Assembly: GCA_016703785.1 (NCBI GenBank)
Contig: JADJBM010000030.1
Span: forward strand, 62,001-126,000
Source: Betaproteobacteria bacterium
GTDB taxonomy: Bacteria > Pseudomonadota > Gammaproteobacteria > Burkholderiales > Rhodocyclaceae
Length of the DNA: 64,000 bases
Reading direction: 5' to 3'
The notes beneath the pieces are model-generated. The model ran no database searches and was not told the DNA's origin. It saw nothing but the letters and a program-made list of their open reading frames with translations. How positions within the stretch are numbered: the stretch's first letter is position 1; every line of letters begins with the position of its first letter. A program made the translations under genes and the position numbers. Positions 17,573 through 26,762 of this stretch are shown piece after piece.

Positions 17573-18255
17573 GCGAGCCGACCGCCCTCCGCGTCTCCCT
17601 GCGCACCGCATTCATCCTGACGGTGTTCACCGTGGTGTTCACCACGCTCATGGCAACGACCTACCGGGCCACCAAGCCCGCCATCGACGCCAGCACCGAG
17701 GCGGAAAAGATGAAGCTCGTGGACGAGGTCCTGCCTGCCCACCTATACGACAACGCACCGCTGACGGATACCATCCTGGTGGCCCCGCGCAGTGAGCTCG
17801 GCCTGGAAGATCGCGACGATCCCGTGCGCCTGCTGCGTGCGCGCAAGGCCGGCGTAGCGGCGGCCCTGGTGTTCGAGGCCGTGGCGCCCGACGGCTACGG
17901 CGGCAAAATCCGCCTGATGCTCGCCGTCGGCGCGGACAACCGGGTGATCGGGGTGCGCGTGGTCAGCCACAAGGAAACGCCCGGCCTGGGCGACTACATC
18001 GATCCAAGGAAGGACCGCAACAAGGCAGCCCCCTGGATCCGTCAGTTCGACAACCAGGGTTTTGAACAAGTCCCGCTGACCCACTGGAAGGTGAAGAAGG
18101 ACGGCGGCCACTTCGATGCCCGCGCCGGCGCCACCATCAGCGCCCGTGCCGTCACCCATTCCGTGCGGCGGGCATTGCAGTTCGCCGTCGACAACCGCGA
18201 CAGGCTCTATGCCCTTCCGGCACAATCGAGTTTCGGGAAGGAAGCCAAGCCATGA
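17569..18255 (+). CDS. rnfG: electron transport complex subunit RnfG
   Basis: FMN-carrying subunit with one N-terminal membrane anchor (residues 12-30) and a periplasmic FMN-binding domain. The flavin attachment motif reads AGATISARAV near residue 186; the usual leading Ser is Ala here, but the GAT Thr is kept. The HKETPGLGDYI segment near residue 139 is typical. Its stop (TGA 18253-18255) overlaps an ATG that opens a 38-residue frame running through a repeat to the rnfE start. Confidence 0.92.
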   Translation: MSEPTALRVSLRTAFILTVFTVVFTTLMATTYRATKPAIDASTEAEKMKLVDEVLPAHLYDNAPLTDTILVAPRSELGLEDRDDPVRLLRARKAGVAAALVFEAVAPDGYGGKIRLMLAVGADNRVIGVRVVSHKETPGLGDYIDPRKDRNKAAPWIRQFDNQGFEQVPLTHWKVKKDGGHFDARAGATISARAVTHSVRRALQFAVDNRDRLYALPAQSSFGKEAKP

Positions 18256-18368
18256 GCGCCGCCCGCCGGGCCGCCCCAAGGGCGGCGCAGTCAACGACAT
18301 GGAGCGGCGCAGCCGCGAACGACCGTCACCCCCTTCCTCGGGAAGGGGGCAGGGGGGAAGGCCAATGA
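18252..18368 (+). repeat. G+C-rich repeat inside the rnf operon, read as a 38-codon coupling frame
   Basis: Between rnfG and rnfE, where these genes usually abut, lie about 110 bp of palindromic G+C-rich sequence (a GGGCCGCCCC...GGCGG hairpin, then CCCCCTTCC/GGAAGGGGG). The frame starting at the ATGA overlap with the rnfG stop stays open through the repeat and stops in another ATGA overlap with the rnfE start. This is consistent with a repeat that entered an operon while preserving translational coupling. Confidence 0.65.
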
Positions 18369-19033
18369 ACTTCAGGGAAATCGCCCACAACGGCATCTGG
18401 AAGCAGAACACCGGCCTGGTGCAACTGCTCGGCCTGTGCCCCATCCTCGCCGTCAGCACGACCTTCGTGAACGGCGTCAGCCTCGCCCTCGCCACCATCC
18501 TCGTCATGGCCCTGGCCAGCGGCATGGTGGCCAGCGTGCGCAGCTTCATCCCCCGCGAAGTCCGCATTCCGGTGTTCATCCTCATCATCGCCTCGCTCGT
18601 GACGATGGTGGACCTCGCCATGAACGCCTGGCTGCATGAGCTGTACCGCGTGCTCGGCATCTTCATCCCGCTCATCGTGGTGAACTGCATCGTGCTGGCG
18701 CGCGTCGAGGCCTTCGCCGCCAAGAACACCCCCCTGGTCGCCGCCTGGGACGGCGCCATGATGGGCGTCGGCATGGTCGTGGCCATCGCCGTGCTCGGCG
18801 GCCTGCGCGAAATCATCGGCACCGGCATGCTGTTCTCCGGCATCGAGATGGTGATCCCCGGCGCGCAGGCGCTGCAACTGCTGCCCGAGCGCTATCCCGG
18901 GTTCCTCGTCGCCATCCTGCCGCCCGGCGCCTTCCTCGTGCTCGGCTTCATGATCGCCGGGCGCAACTGGCTCGACGCCCGCGCCGCCAGGCGCGTGCCC
19001 CCGGTGCAGCCCGTCGTCCAGGCGCACGCCTGA
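18365..19033 (+). CDS. rnfE: electron transport complex subunit RnfE
   Basis: Integral membrane subunit paired with RnfA (222 residues, about six helices). The start ATG 18365 gives the family opening MNFREIAHNGIWKQN followed by GLCPILAVSTT, the counterpart of GLCPFMG in RnfA. Also visible: the LIVVNCIVLAR motif. Followed 11 bp later by nth, the usual last gene of the operon. Confidence 0.93.
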   Translation: MNFREIAHNGIWKQNTGLVQLLGLCPILAVSTTFVNGVSLALATILVMALASGMVASVRSFIPREVRIPVFILIIASLVTMVDLAMNAWLHELYRVLGIFIPLIVVNCIVLARVEAFAAKNTPLVAAWDGAMMGVGMVVAIAVLGGLREIIGTGMLFSGIEMVIPGAQALQLLPERYPGFLVAILPPGAFLVLGFMIAGRNWLDARAARRVPPVQPVVQAHA

Positions 19034-19044
19034 GCCAGCGGCCC

Positions 19045-19680
19045 ATGACGCCGAAGAAAGTCCGCGCGATCTTCGAGCGCTTCGCCCAGGCCAATCCCGC
19101 CCCCACCACCGAACTCGAATACAAGACGCCCTATCAACTGCTGGTGGCGGTGATCCTCTCCGCGCAGGCCACCGACAAGAGCGTGAATCTCGCCACGCGC
19201 GAACTCTTCAAGGCCGCCGGCACGCCGCAGAAAATCGCGCGCCTCGGCGAAGCCGGGCTGCAGCCGTACCTCAGCCGCATCGGCCTCTTCAAGACTAAGT
19301 CGAAAAACGTCGCCGCCATGTCGCACATCCTGCTGGAACAGCACGGCGGCAAGGTCCCCAACGACCGTGCGGCGCTGGAGGCATTGCCCGGCGTCGGCCG
19401 CAAGACCGCCAATGTCGTGCTGAACACGGTCTTCGGCGAGCCGACGATCGCCGTGGACACCCATGTCTTTCGCCTCTCCAACCGCAGCCGTCTCGCCCTC
19501 GGCAAGGACGTGCGCGCGGTCGAAGACAAACTGCTCAAGGTCATCCCGGCCGAATACCTGGCGAATGCCCACCACTGGCTGATCCTGCACGGCCGCTACG
19601 TCTGCAAGGCGGCGAAACCAGATTGCCCGCACTGCCTCATCAACGACCTGTGCGAATGGCCGGAGAAAACGGCGGGATGA
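19045..19680 (+). CDS. nth: endonuclease III
   Basis: DNA glycosylase/AP lyase removing oxidised pyrimidines. The helix-hairpin-helix LPGVGRKTANVVL carries the catalytic Lys. The catalytic Asp is in VDTHVFR. The C-terminal [4Fe-4S] motif C-x6-C-x2-C-x5-C is in the last 25 residues (CKAAKPDCPHCLINDLC). 211 residues. Ends the rnf operon; its stop overlaps the ATG of the FIST gene. Confidence 0.96.
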   Translation: MTPKKVRAIFERFAQANPAPTTELEYKTPYQLLVAVILSAQATDKSVNLATRELFKAAGTPQKIARLGEAGLQPYLSRIGLFKTKSKNVAAMSHILLEQHGGKVPNDRAALEALPGVGRKTANVVLNTVFGEPTIAVDTHVFRLSNRSRLALGKDVRAVEDKLLKVIPAEYLANAHHWLILHGRYVCKAAKPDCPHCLINDLCEWPEKTAG

Positions 19681-20769
19681 GCCAGATTGCCACTGCCTTG
19701 GCCAGCGCGGACAAGGCCGACCCGGAGCTGGCGGCCGCCGTCGTGCGCGCTGCGCTCGAGCGCAGCGGCGTCGGCATCGCCCGCAGCGTGCTGCTCTTCC
19801 TCACCGCGGATTTCGCGCACATGGCCCATGCCGCGGTGGTCGCCGCATCGCGCGCCGGCCACTGCCTGCAGGTCACCGGCTGCACGGCGCCGGGCGTGTT
19901 CACCGAGGAGGACTGGGTGCTCGACCGCCCCGCCGCCTGCGCCATGGTCTTCGGCGGCGACTGCGGCCTGGCGGCCCATGCCCCCGCGGATGCGCCGCTG
20001 CTCAGCCTGGCCGCACCGAACGCCGTATCCAGCGCCTGGCTGAAGAGCGGCGGGCGGCGCTACGGTCTGCTGTCCACCGACAACAGCGCACACGGCGCAG
20101 GCCGACTCTGGTGCCACGGCAAAATGGCCGACGACGGACGCTGCGAGACTGCCATCGTCGGCGCGCACGCGGCCATTGGCGTCTCACGCGGCATGCACAT
20201 CCTTGGCGAACCGCGTCCCGCGACCAGCGACGGCCGTGAAGTGCTGAAAACAGGCGCGCATCCTGCGCTCAGTTCCTTGTTGCGCGATTTGCCGCTGGAA
20301 ATGCGGGAAATGGAAAAGCTGCCCTTCCACCTGCTGGCCGCCGGCATCGTTGCGGGCGATCCCGAACACGCCATCGAGGAAGGACGTTACAGCCTGGTGC
20401 CGCTCCTCTCTGCCAACCATGATGATCGCTCGGTGACGCTGGCCATGCCCCTGGAACCCGGCGCACTGATTTTTTGGGCCATGCGGCAAGCCCTGGCGGC
20501 AGAAAACGACATGCGCCGGCTCGTCGATGAACTGGCGGCCCAGCATGAGATCGATGAGACCGCGCCAGACTTCGGCCTGCTCTTTTCCTGCCTCGGCCGC
20601 GGCCCCTACTTCTTCGACGGCGAGGACCGCGACCTCGCCGTGATCAAGGCGCGCTTCCCGGGCATGCCCCTGATCGGCGCCTATGGCGGCGGCCAGATCG
20701 CCCCCCTGCTCGACGGCAATCGCCAGGTGCACAACGCCGCGGTACTGGCGTTGTGCAGGGCCGATCTAA
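19677..20769 (+). CDS. FIST domain signalling protein, 3' end disturbed
   Basis: FIST-N plus FIST-C sensory protein (thought to bind small ligands such as amino acids), about 360 residues. Visible are the FIST-N core LQVTGCTAPGVF near residue 62 and a FIST-C end with GAYGGGQIAPLL followed by VHNAAVLALC. Homologues stop shortly after that motif. Here the frame has no stop there: it continues to 21374 through the whole DUF1841 gene, with composition of a shadow frame. A one-base shift would reach a TAA at 20767-20769. I therefore end the gene there and suspect a frameshift or base-call error. Confidence 0.75.
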
Positions 20770-20785
20770 ATTCAAAGGCGCACCC

Positions 20786-21235
20786 GTGCCGAAACAAAGG
20801 CTGGCACCCTTGTTTAGTCCCTCGCGAGATCAGGCGCGCCAATTCTTCATCGACGCCTGGCGCAAGCATCGCGCCAGGGAAGTCGTTTCCCCGCTCGAAG
20901 ATGCAGCCATCCGCCTCGTCACCCAGCATCCCGAATATCACGGCCTGCTGGAAGACAGCGAGACGGCCCTGGCGCGCGAATGGACGCCGGAATCCGGCGA
21001 GGCCAATCCCTTCCTGCATCTTTCCCTGCACCTCGCCGTGGAGGAACAGCTCAGCATCGACCAGCCGCCCGGCCTGCGCGCCGCCTTCGAGGCGCTGCTT
21101 GTCCGGCGCGGCGACCGTCACGACGCGCTGCACGATGTGCTGGAATGCCTGGGTGAAACGATGTGGCGCGCGCAGAAAAGTCAGTCCCCGCCGGACGGCG
21201 AAGCTTACGTGGAGTGCCTCAGAAGAAGGATTTAG
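20786..21235 (+). CDS. DUF1841 family protein
   Basis: Small cytoplasmic protein of unknown function restricted mainly to Beta/Gammaproteobacteria. The diagnostic LFSPSRDQARQFFIDAWRKH opening is at residues 9-28, with HPEYH and FLHLSLHLAVEEQ following. I take GTG 20786 as start (AAAGG ribosome site); a TTG at 20810 would match the family N-terminus more closely. About 149 residues. Its stop overlaps the stop of the convergent HDOD gene. Confidence 0.85.
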   Translation: MPKQRLAPLFSPSRDQARQFFIDAWRKHRAREVVSPLEDAAIRLVTQHPEYHGLLEDSETALAREWTPESGEANPFLHLSLHLAVEEQLSIDQPPGLRAAFEALLVRRGDRHDALHDVLECLGETMWRAQKSQSPPDGEAYVECLRRRI

Positions 21236-22119
21236 CCCCCGCGGTACGCCTGGATTTCCTTCAGATCCACCGCCAGGCCGCGTGCCAGGTCGTCGATATC
21301 ATCCTCGAACCACCCCAGGTGGGCCAGGGCCGCTTCCTTGTGGCATTCCCACTCGGCATCGTCGGGATAATTGAGGAAGCGCGCGACGATATGCTCTGAA
21401 ATGAGGCGGATCGCCACCAGCAGGCAAACGTCGGGCGTCGCATGCTTGCGCGGCGTGGTGAAGACGCTGGGTTCGTGGTGATAGCGGATGGCCCAGACCA
21501 CCTGTTCGGGCAGGTACCAGTTGCGCGCCAGCAGGGCGCCGACGACGACATGGTTGGTGTGGTGGCGCTCGTCTTCCACTGACGTAAATGACAGCGGCGT
21601 GACATTGGCCTGTACCAGCGTCTGCCGGTAGCCGGAAAACTTCTGCATCAGGATGGAAATGCCGGCATCGTGGAAGAGGCCGAAGGTATAGGCGTCATCG
21701 GAGGAAATGCCCGGCAGGCGCCCCGCCAGATAGGCCGAGACCACGGCGTTGTAGTTGGAACGGTCCCAGAAGCGCGCCATCTGCGGCGCGTCCGCGCCGC
21801 CCAGGCTTTGCTTGAGCACGATGCCGTAGACGATCTTGAGGAGGTTGCGCAGCCCCAGCACCGCCACCGCCTGCTGCACGGACTGCACCTTGCGGCGCAG
21901 GGCGAAGAACGGCGAGTTGGCGGACTTCATGACCGCCGCCGCAAGCGCCACATCGCCCGTAATCAGCCGCGATATTCGGATGAAGTCGATGTCCTCGCGC
22001 TGCGATTCCCCGAGCAATTCGACAACGATCTCCGGGCAGGGTGGCACGGAAATATTCTTCAGCGTCTCGATCGCCACGGCGTCGGACAGGTCGGCTTCGA
22101 AGAAATCCGTCAGGTCCAT
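21232..22119 (-). CDS. HDOD domain protein
   Basis: Signal-transduction protein with an HD-related output domain (residues about 18-220). HDOD domains usually lack the full metal site and act by protein contact, often in c-di-GMP or stress signalling. Visible: SVPPCPEIVVELL, the VMKSANSPFF motif near residue 65, VLGLRNL, and GLFHDAGI near residue 147. 295 residues, with no additional receiver or GGDEF domain. The upstream 195 bp separate it from the divergent moxR gene. Confidence 0.85.
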   Translation of the reverse strand: MDLTDFFEADLSDAVAIETLKNISVPPCPEIVVELLGESQREDIDFIRISRLITGDVALAAAVMKSANSPFFALRRKVQSVQQAVAVLGLRNLLKIVYGIVLKQSLGGADAPQMARFWDRSNYNAVVSAYLAGRLPGISSDDAYTFGLFHDAGISILMQKFSGYRQTLVQANVTPLSFTSVEDERHHTNHVVVGALLARNWYLPEQVVWAIRYHHEPSVFTTPRKHATPDVCLLVAIRLISEHIVARFLNYPDDAEWECHKEAALAHLGWFEDDIDDLARGLAVDLKEIQAYRGG

Positions 22120-22314
22120 CCCCGCTCCCGGCGTTGGCCTTCTCCGTTTTCCATTTCCAATCCTGGCATAGCGCGTTCATTGTAACGAAAAATGCCACGA
22201 GCACTATTGCGCAGAATAGCCCTCTTGCAAGCACTGACATATTGCACCGCAATACCTATCCCGCGGGATGGGCTTCGTTCATAATTGGTCATCCCCTCTT
22301 AATGGACTTCACAG

Positions 22315-23166
22315 ATGCGATTCGAAGGCTCATCCGATTACGTCGCCACGCCGGACCTCATGCTGGCGGTCAATGCCGCCATCACCCTGCAGCGCCCGCT
22401 CCTCGTCAAGGGCGAGCCGGGCACGGGCAAGACCATGCTGGCGGAAACCGTCGCCGCGGCCCTCGGCCTGCCCCTGCTGCAATGGCACATCAAGTCGACC
22501 ACCAAGGCGCAGCAGGGCCTTTACGAATACGACGCCGTCTCGCGCCTGCGCGACTCCCAGCTCGGCGGCGAACATGGCAACCGCGTGCACGACATCTCCA
22601 ACTACATCGTCAAGGGCGTGCTGTGGCAGGCCTTCAGCGCCGAGTCGCCGACGGTGATCCTCATCGACGAGGTCGACAAGGCCGACATCGAGTTCCCCAA
22701 CGACCTGCTGCGCGAGCTCGACCGCATGGAGTTCTACGTCTACGAGACGCGCGAACTGGTCAAGGCGCGCCACCGCCCCATCGTCTTCATCACCAGCAAC
22801 AACGAGAAGGAACTGCCCGACGCCTTCCTGCGCCGCTGCTTCTTCCATTACATCAAGTTCCCCGACAAGGAGACGATGCAGAGCATCATCGACGTGCACT
22901 TCCCCGGCCTGAAGAAGACGCTGATCCGCGAGGCGCTGGAAGTGTTCTTCGAACTGCGCGAAATCCCCGGCCTGAAGAAGAAGCCCTCCACGTCGGAACT
23001 GCTCGACTGGCTGAAGCTGCTCGTCGCCGAGGACATCCCGCCCGAGGCGCTGCGCGCCAAGGACCAGAAGGCGGCCATCCCGCCCCTGCACGGCGCGCTG
23101 CTGAAGAACGAGCAGGACGTGCACCTCTTCGAGCGCCTCGTGTTCATGGCCAGACAGAACCGCTGA
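22315..23166 (+). CDS. MoxR-family AAA+ ATPase
   Basis: AAA+ chaperone of the MoxR/CoxD type, which works with a VWA-domain partner to remodel or load metal cofactors into client proteins. Walker A GEPGTGKTM near residue 36, Walker B VILIDEVDKAD near 121, sensor 1 ITSNNEKELPDAFLRR with the Arg finger. 283 residues. Normally the VWA gene follows directly; here its partner is at 25.6 kb and a sensor diguanylate cyclase gene lies between. The stop overlaps that gene's ATG. Confidence 0.9.
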   Translation: MRFEGSSDYVATPDLMLAVNAAITLQRPLLVKGEPGTGKTMLAETVAAALGLPLLQWHIKSTTKAQQGLYEYDAVSRLRDSQLGGEHGNRVHDISNYIVKGVLWQAFSAESPTVILIDEVDKADIEFPNDLLRELDRMEFYVYETRELVKARHRPIVFITSNNEKELPDAFLRRCFFHYIKFPDKETMQSIIDVHFPGLKKTLIREALEVFFELREIPGLKKKPSTSELLDWLKLLVAEDIPPEALRAKDQKAAIPPLHGALLKNEQDVHLFERLVFMARQNR

Positions 23167-25547
23167 TGCGCCTTCTCCTGCTCCTGGCCGCACTGCTGCC
23201 GCTGCCTGCGAGCGCGCTGGAGAAGGTCACCCTGCAATTGAAATGGAAGCACCAGTTCCAGTTCGCCGGCTACTACGCAGCAAAGGAACTGGGCTACTAT
23301 CGGGAAGCCGGCCTGGACGTAAACATCATCGAGGCCGGCCCCGAAACCGACCCGGTCAAGGAGGTGCTCGCCGACCGCGCGCAGTTCGGCGTTTCCAATT
23401 CGGCGCTGGTTCTGGCGCGCGCCCAGGGCAAGCCGGTGGTGGCGCTGGCCGTCATCTTCCAGCACTCCCCCTTCATCCTGGCCGCGCGACGGGATGACGG
23501 CATCCGCACCGTCCACGACCTGGTCGGCAAGCGGCTCATGGTCGAGCCGCACGCCGACGAAGTCTTCGCCTATCTGCGCAAGGAAGGTGTCAGCGAAAAG
23601 CGACTGGTCATCCTGCCGCACAGCTTCGACCACCAGGACCTGATCGATGGCCGCATCGACGTGCTCACTGCCTACAGCACGGACGAGCCGTTTTTCTTTT
23701 TGAGAAAGAAGTTCGCCTATCTCGAATTTTCTCCCCGCGCCGCCGGCATCGACTTCTACGGCGACAACCTGTTCACGTCGACCGAACAGGTCGCGCGCCA
23801 CCCCAGGCGGGTGGCGGCCTTCCGCGAGGCCAGCCTGAAGGGCTGGGCTTACGCCATGCAGCATCAGGACGAAATCGCCGACCTGATCATCGCCCGCCAC
23901 GGAAACCGCAAGAGCCGCGAGCACCTCCGCTTCGAGGCAAAGGAAATGTACGCCCTGCTCAGGCCGGATCTGCTGGAAATCGGCCACATGAATCCCGGCC
24001 GCTGGAAACACATCGCGGACACCTATGCCGACCTGGGCATGATGCAGCGCGACTTCCCGCTCGAAGGATTCCTCTACGATCCGGCGCCGCGCGCCGACCG
24101 AGGCATGTCCGCGACCACAGCGGCCAGTTCCGGCCTGGCGCTGCTTCTCGCTGCCGTCGTCGTCGTCCTCATCGCGCTGACGCGCAAGCTCAGGCTGGAA
24201 ATCGCCGGCCGCAAGCGGGTTGAAGACGACCTGCGGGAGAGCAACGCCAAGTTCCGCACCATTTCCGACACCACGCCCATCGCGCTGTTGATCACGCGCC
24301 CCGAGGACGGCACGGTCATTTATGCCAACCAATCCGCCGCCGACCTGGGCGGGCTGCCGCTGGACGAACTGGTCGGCAGCGACGTCAAGCGCTTCTATCC
24401 CGACCCTGAAGCGCGGAAGCGATTTCTCGAAGACCTCCGCGCCACCGGCTCGGTGCGCAACCAGGTCATCGAGTTTGTGCGCAGCGACGGCACGCCGCTG
24501 CTGACGCAGCGTTCCGCGACACTGGCAACATTGAACGATCAACCGGCCTTGTTCGTCGCCATCGCCGACCTGCGCGAGCGCCAGCGCCTGGAGGCGGCAT
24601 TGCAGGCGCGCGGCGCGGCCATCGAGGCGGCGGCAGAAGGCATCGCCATCACCGATCCCGGCGGGCTAATCGAGTACGTCAATCCGGCCCTGACCGCCAT
24701 TACCGGCTATGACGCGGATGAATTGAACGGCCAGAGCACACGCATCTTCTACAGCGGCAAGCACGACAAGGCTTTCTATGACCATCTCTGGAATACCATC
24801 CGTTCCGGCCGTGTATGGCGCGGCGAGATCGTCAACCGGCGCAAGGATGGCAGCCTGTACACAGAACTGATGGCCATCGCGCCCGTCCGCAGCGACAGGG
24901 GAGAAACGGTCCACTTTGTTGCCATCAAGCACGACATTTCCGAGAGAAAGCGCATGGAGACCGATCTCAAGGAAACCAACACCATGCTGCAGCATCAGCT
25001 CGCGGAAATCCACCGGCTGCAGGAGGAACTGCGCGAACTGGCGGTGCGCGACGGCCTGACCAATCTTTTCAACCGGCGCTATCTGGACGAAACCCTGGAA
25101 CGCGAACTGGCACGCGCCAAGCGGGAAGGCTACCCGCTGTCCCTGGTGATGATCGACATCGACCACTTCAAGCGGCTGAACGACACCTACGGCCACCAGG
25201 CCGGCGACAAGGTGCTGCGCGAACTGGCGGCGCTGCTCTGGGGCAACATCCGCACGGAGGACGTTCCCTGCCGCTATGGCGGCGAGGAATTCCTCGTCCT
25301 GCTGCCGCGCATGCCGCTGGCCATCGCCCTGGAGCGCGCCGAATCCTGGCGCAAGGCATTCGAGGCCATGCGCGTGTCTTTCGGGGATTTCCAGCTTCAG
25401 GCGACCCTCTCCTGCGGACTGTCCGCCTATCCCGAGCATGCGCGCACGCCGGACGACCTGTTGCGCTGCTGCGACGATGCGCTGTACGCAGCAAAACGAG
25501 GCGGACGCAACCGCAGCGAGACATTCCAACCCGACCGCCACGATTGA
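23166..25547 (+). CDS. periplasmic-binding (NMT1/THI5-like) / PAS-PAS / GGDEF diguanylate cyclase
   Basis: Transmembrane sensor that would make c-di-GMP on ligand binding. Order in 793 residues: signal peptide (1-19); an NMT1/THI5-like binding domain (about 20-300, with WKHQFQFAGYYAAKE at its front); one membrane helix (about 320-340); two PAS domains (about 360-590); then GGDEF. The active motif is GGEEF near residue 705 and the I-site RTED lies five residues before it, so both catalysis and product inhibition look intact. The ATG overlaps the moxR stop, so it is translated with it. The ligand is unknown; pyrimidine-like or amine compounds are family guesses. Confidence 0.9.
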   Translation: MRLLLLLAALLPLPASALEKVTLQLKWKHQFQFAGYYAAKELGYYREAGLDVNIIEAGPETDPVKEVLADRAQFGVSNSALVLARAQGKPVVALAVIFQHSPFILAARRDDGIRTVHDLVGKRLMVEPHADEVFAYLRKEGVSEKRLVILPHSFDHQDLIDGRIDVLTAYSTDEPFFFLRKKFAYLEFSPRAAGIDFYGDNLFTSTEQVARHPRRVAAFREASLKGWAYAMQHQDEIADLIIARHGNRKSREHLRFEAKEMYALLRPDLLEIGHMNPGRWKHIADTYADLGMMQRDFPLEGFLYDPAPRADRGMSATTAASSGLALLLAAVVVVLIALTRKLRLEIAGRKRVEDDLRESNAKFRTISDTTPIALLITRPEDGTVIYANQSAADLGGLPLDELVGSDVKRFYPDPEARKRFLEDLRATGSVRNQVIEFVRSDGTPLLTQRSATLATLNDQPALFVAIADLRERQRLEAALQARGAAIEAAAEGIAITDPGGLIEYVNPALTAITGYDADELNGQSTRIFYSGKHDKAFYDHLWNTIRSGRVWRGEIVNRRKDGSLYTELMAIAPVRSDRGETVHFVAIKHDISERKRMETDLKETNTMLQHQLAEIHRLQEELRELAVRDGLTNLFNRRYLDETLERELARAKREGYPLSLVMIDIDHFKRLNDTYGHQAGDKVLRELAALLWGNIRTEDVPCRYGGEEFLVLLPRMPLAIALERAESWRKAFEAMRVSFGDFQLQATLSCGLSAYPEHARTPDDLLRCCDDALYAAKRGGRNRSETFQPDRHD

Positions 25548-25558
25548 AGCAGGCAAAC

Positions 25559-26731
25559 ATGCTGATCGATTTCTTCCATCACCTGAAGCAAGCCAAGCTG
25601 CCGGTCTCGACCAAGGAATTCCTCACCCTCCTTGAAGCACTGCAGAAGCACGTTGCCGGCCACAGCATAGACGACTTCTATTTCCTGTCGCGCACCTGTC
25701 TGGTGAAGGACGAGTCGAATTACGACAAGTTCGACAAGGCCTTCGGCGAGTATTTCAAGGGGGTCGAACGCATCCCCGGTCTTGAGGCGGACATCCCCGA
25801 GGACTGGCTGCGCCTGATGGCGAAGAAGCACCTCACACCCGAGGAAAAGGCCAAGCTCAAGGCGCTCGGCTGGGACAAGCTGATGGAAGAATTCAAAAAG
25901 CGCCTGCAGGAGCAGAAGAAACGCCATGCCGGCGGCAGCAAGTGGATCGGCACCGGCGGCTCGAGCCCCTTCGGCGCCCACGGCTACCATCCGGAGGGCA
26001 TCCGCATCGGCGGCGAATCCGCCGGCAACCGCACGGCGATCAAGGTGTGGGAGAACCGCGAGTACCGCAACCTCGACGACAAGGTGGAACTGGGCACGCG
26101 CAACATCAAGGTCGCCCTGCGTCGGCTGCGTCGCTTCGCGCGCGACGGCGCCGACGAGGAACTCGACCTGGACGGCACCATCTCAGCCACGGCGCGCAAC
26201 GCCGGCTGGCTCGACCTGCTGATGCGCCCGGAGCGGCACAACAAGGTGAAGGTGCTGCTGTTCCTCGACATCGGCGGATCGATGGACGACCACATCCGCG
26301 TCTGCGAGGAGATGTTCTCGGCGGCCAAGACCGAATTCAAGCACCTCGAATATTTCTACTTCCACAATTGCGTCTACGACCACGTCTGGCGCGACAACCG
26401 GCGGCGCCACACCGAGCGCTTCCCGCTGTGGGACGTCATGCACAAGTACGGCCCGGACTACAAACTGATCCTCGTCGGCGACGCCACCATGAGCCCCTAC
26501 GAGATCCTGCAGCCGGGCGGCTCGGTGGAATACATGAACGAGGAATCCGGCGCCGCCTGGATGCGCCGCCTGCTCGACACCTACCCCCATGCGGTCTGGC
26601 TCAACCCGGAGCCGGAGCACCTGTGGGCCTACCGCCACTCCATTTCGGTCCTGCACAGCCTGATGGGCGGCAGGATGTTCCCGCTGACGCTGGAAGGCCT
26701 CGAACGGGCCATGCGCCTGCTCAGCAAATAG
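25559..26731 (+). CDS. VWA domain-containing protein (CoxE/YehP-like), MoxR partner
   Basis: Predicted partner of the MoxR ATPase two genes upstream. A helical N-terminal region (1-200) has a Lys-rich stretch, then a von Willebrand A domain follows. Its MIDAS motif reads DIGGSMDD near residue 238 (D-x-G-x-S), with the later metal-site Asp in LVGDATMSPYE near 305. 390 residues. It starts 11 bp after the cyclase gene, so moxR, cyclase and VWA gene form one transcript. The client protein is not identifiable here. Confidence 0.85.
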   Translation: MLIDFFHHLKQAKLPVSTKEFLTLLEALQKHVAGHSIDDFYFLSRTCLVKDESNYDKFDKAFGEYFKGVERIPGLEADIPEDWLRLMAKKHLTPEEKAKLKALGWDKLMEEFKKRLQEQKKRHAGGSKWIGTGGSSPFGAHGYHPEGIRIGGESAGNRTAIKVWENREYRNLDDKVELGTRNIKVALRRLRRFARDGADEELDLDGTISATARNAGWLDLLMRPERHNKVKVLLFLDIGGSMDDHIRVCEEMFSAAKTEFKHLEYFYFHNCVYDHVWRDNRRRHTERFPLWDVMHKYGPDYKLILVGDATMSPYEILQPGGSVEYMNEESGAAWMRRLLDTYPHAVWLNPEPEHLWAYRHSISVLHSLMGGRMFPLTLEGLERAMRLLSK

Positions 26732-26762
26732 CGGACAATAGCGGCCTTCGATTGGAGAAAAC

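Noticed and set aside
20770..21374. Extended C-terminal half of the FIST frame as a real domain
   Set aside because: It overlaps all of DUF1841 and part of the convergent HDOD gene, and is Arg/Pro/Ser-rich like an out-of-frame translation.
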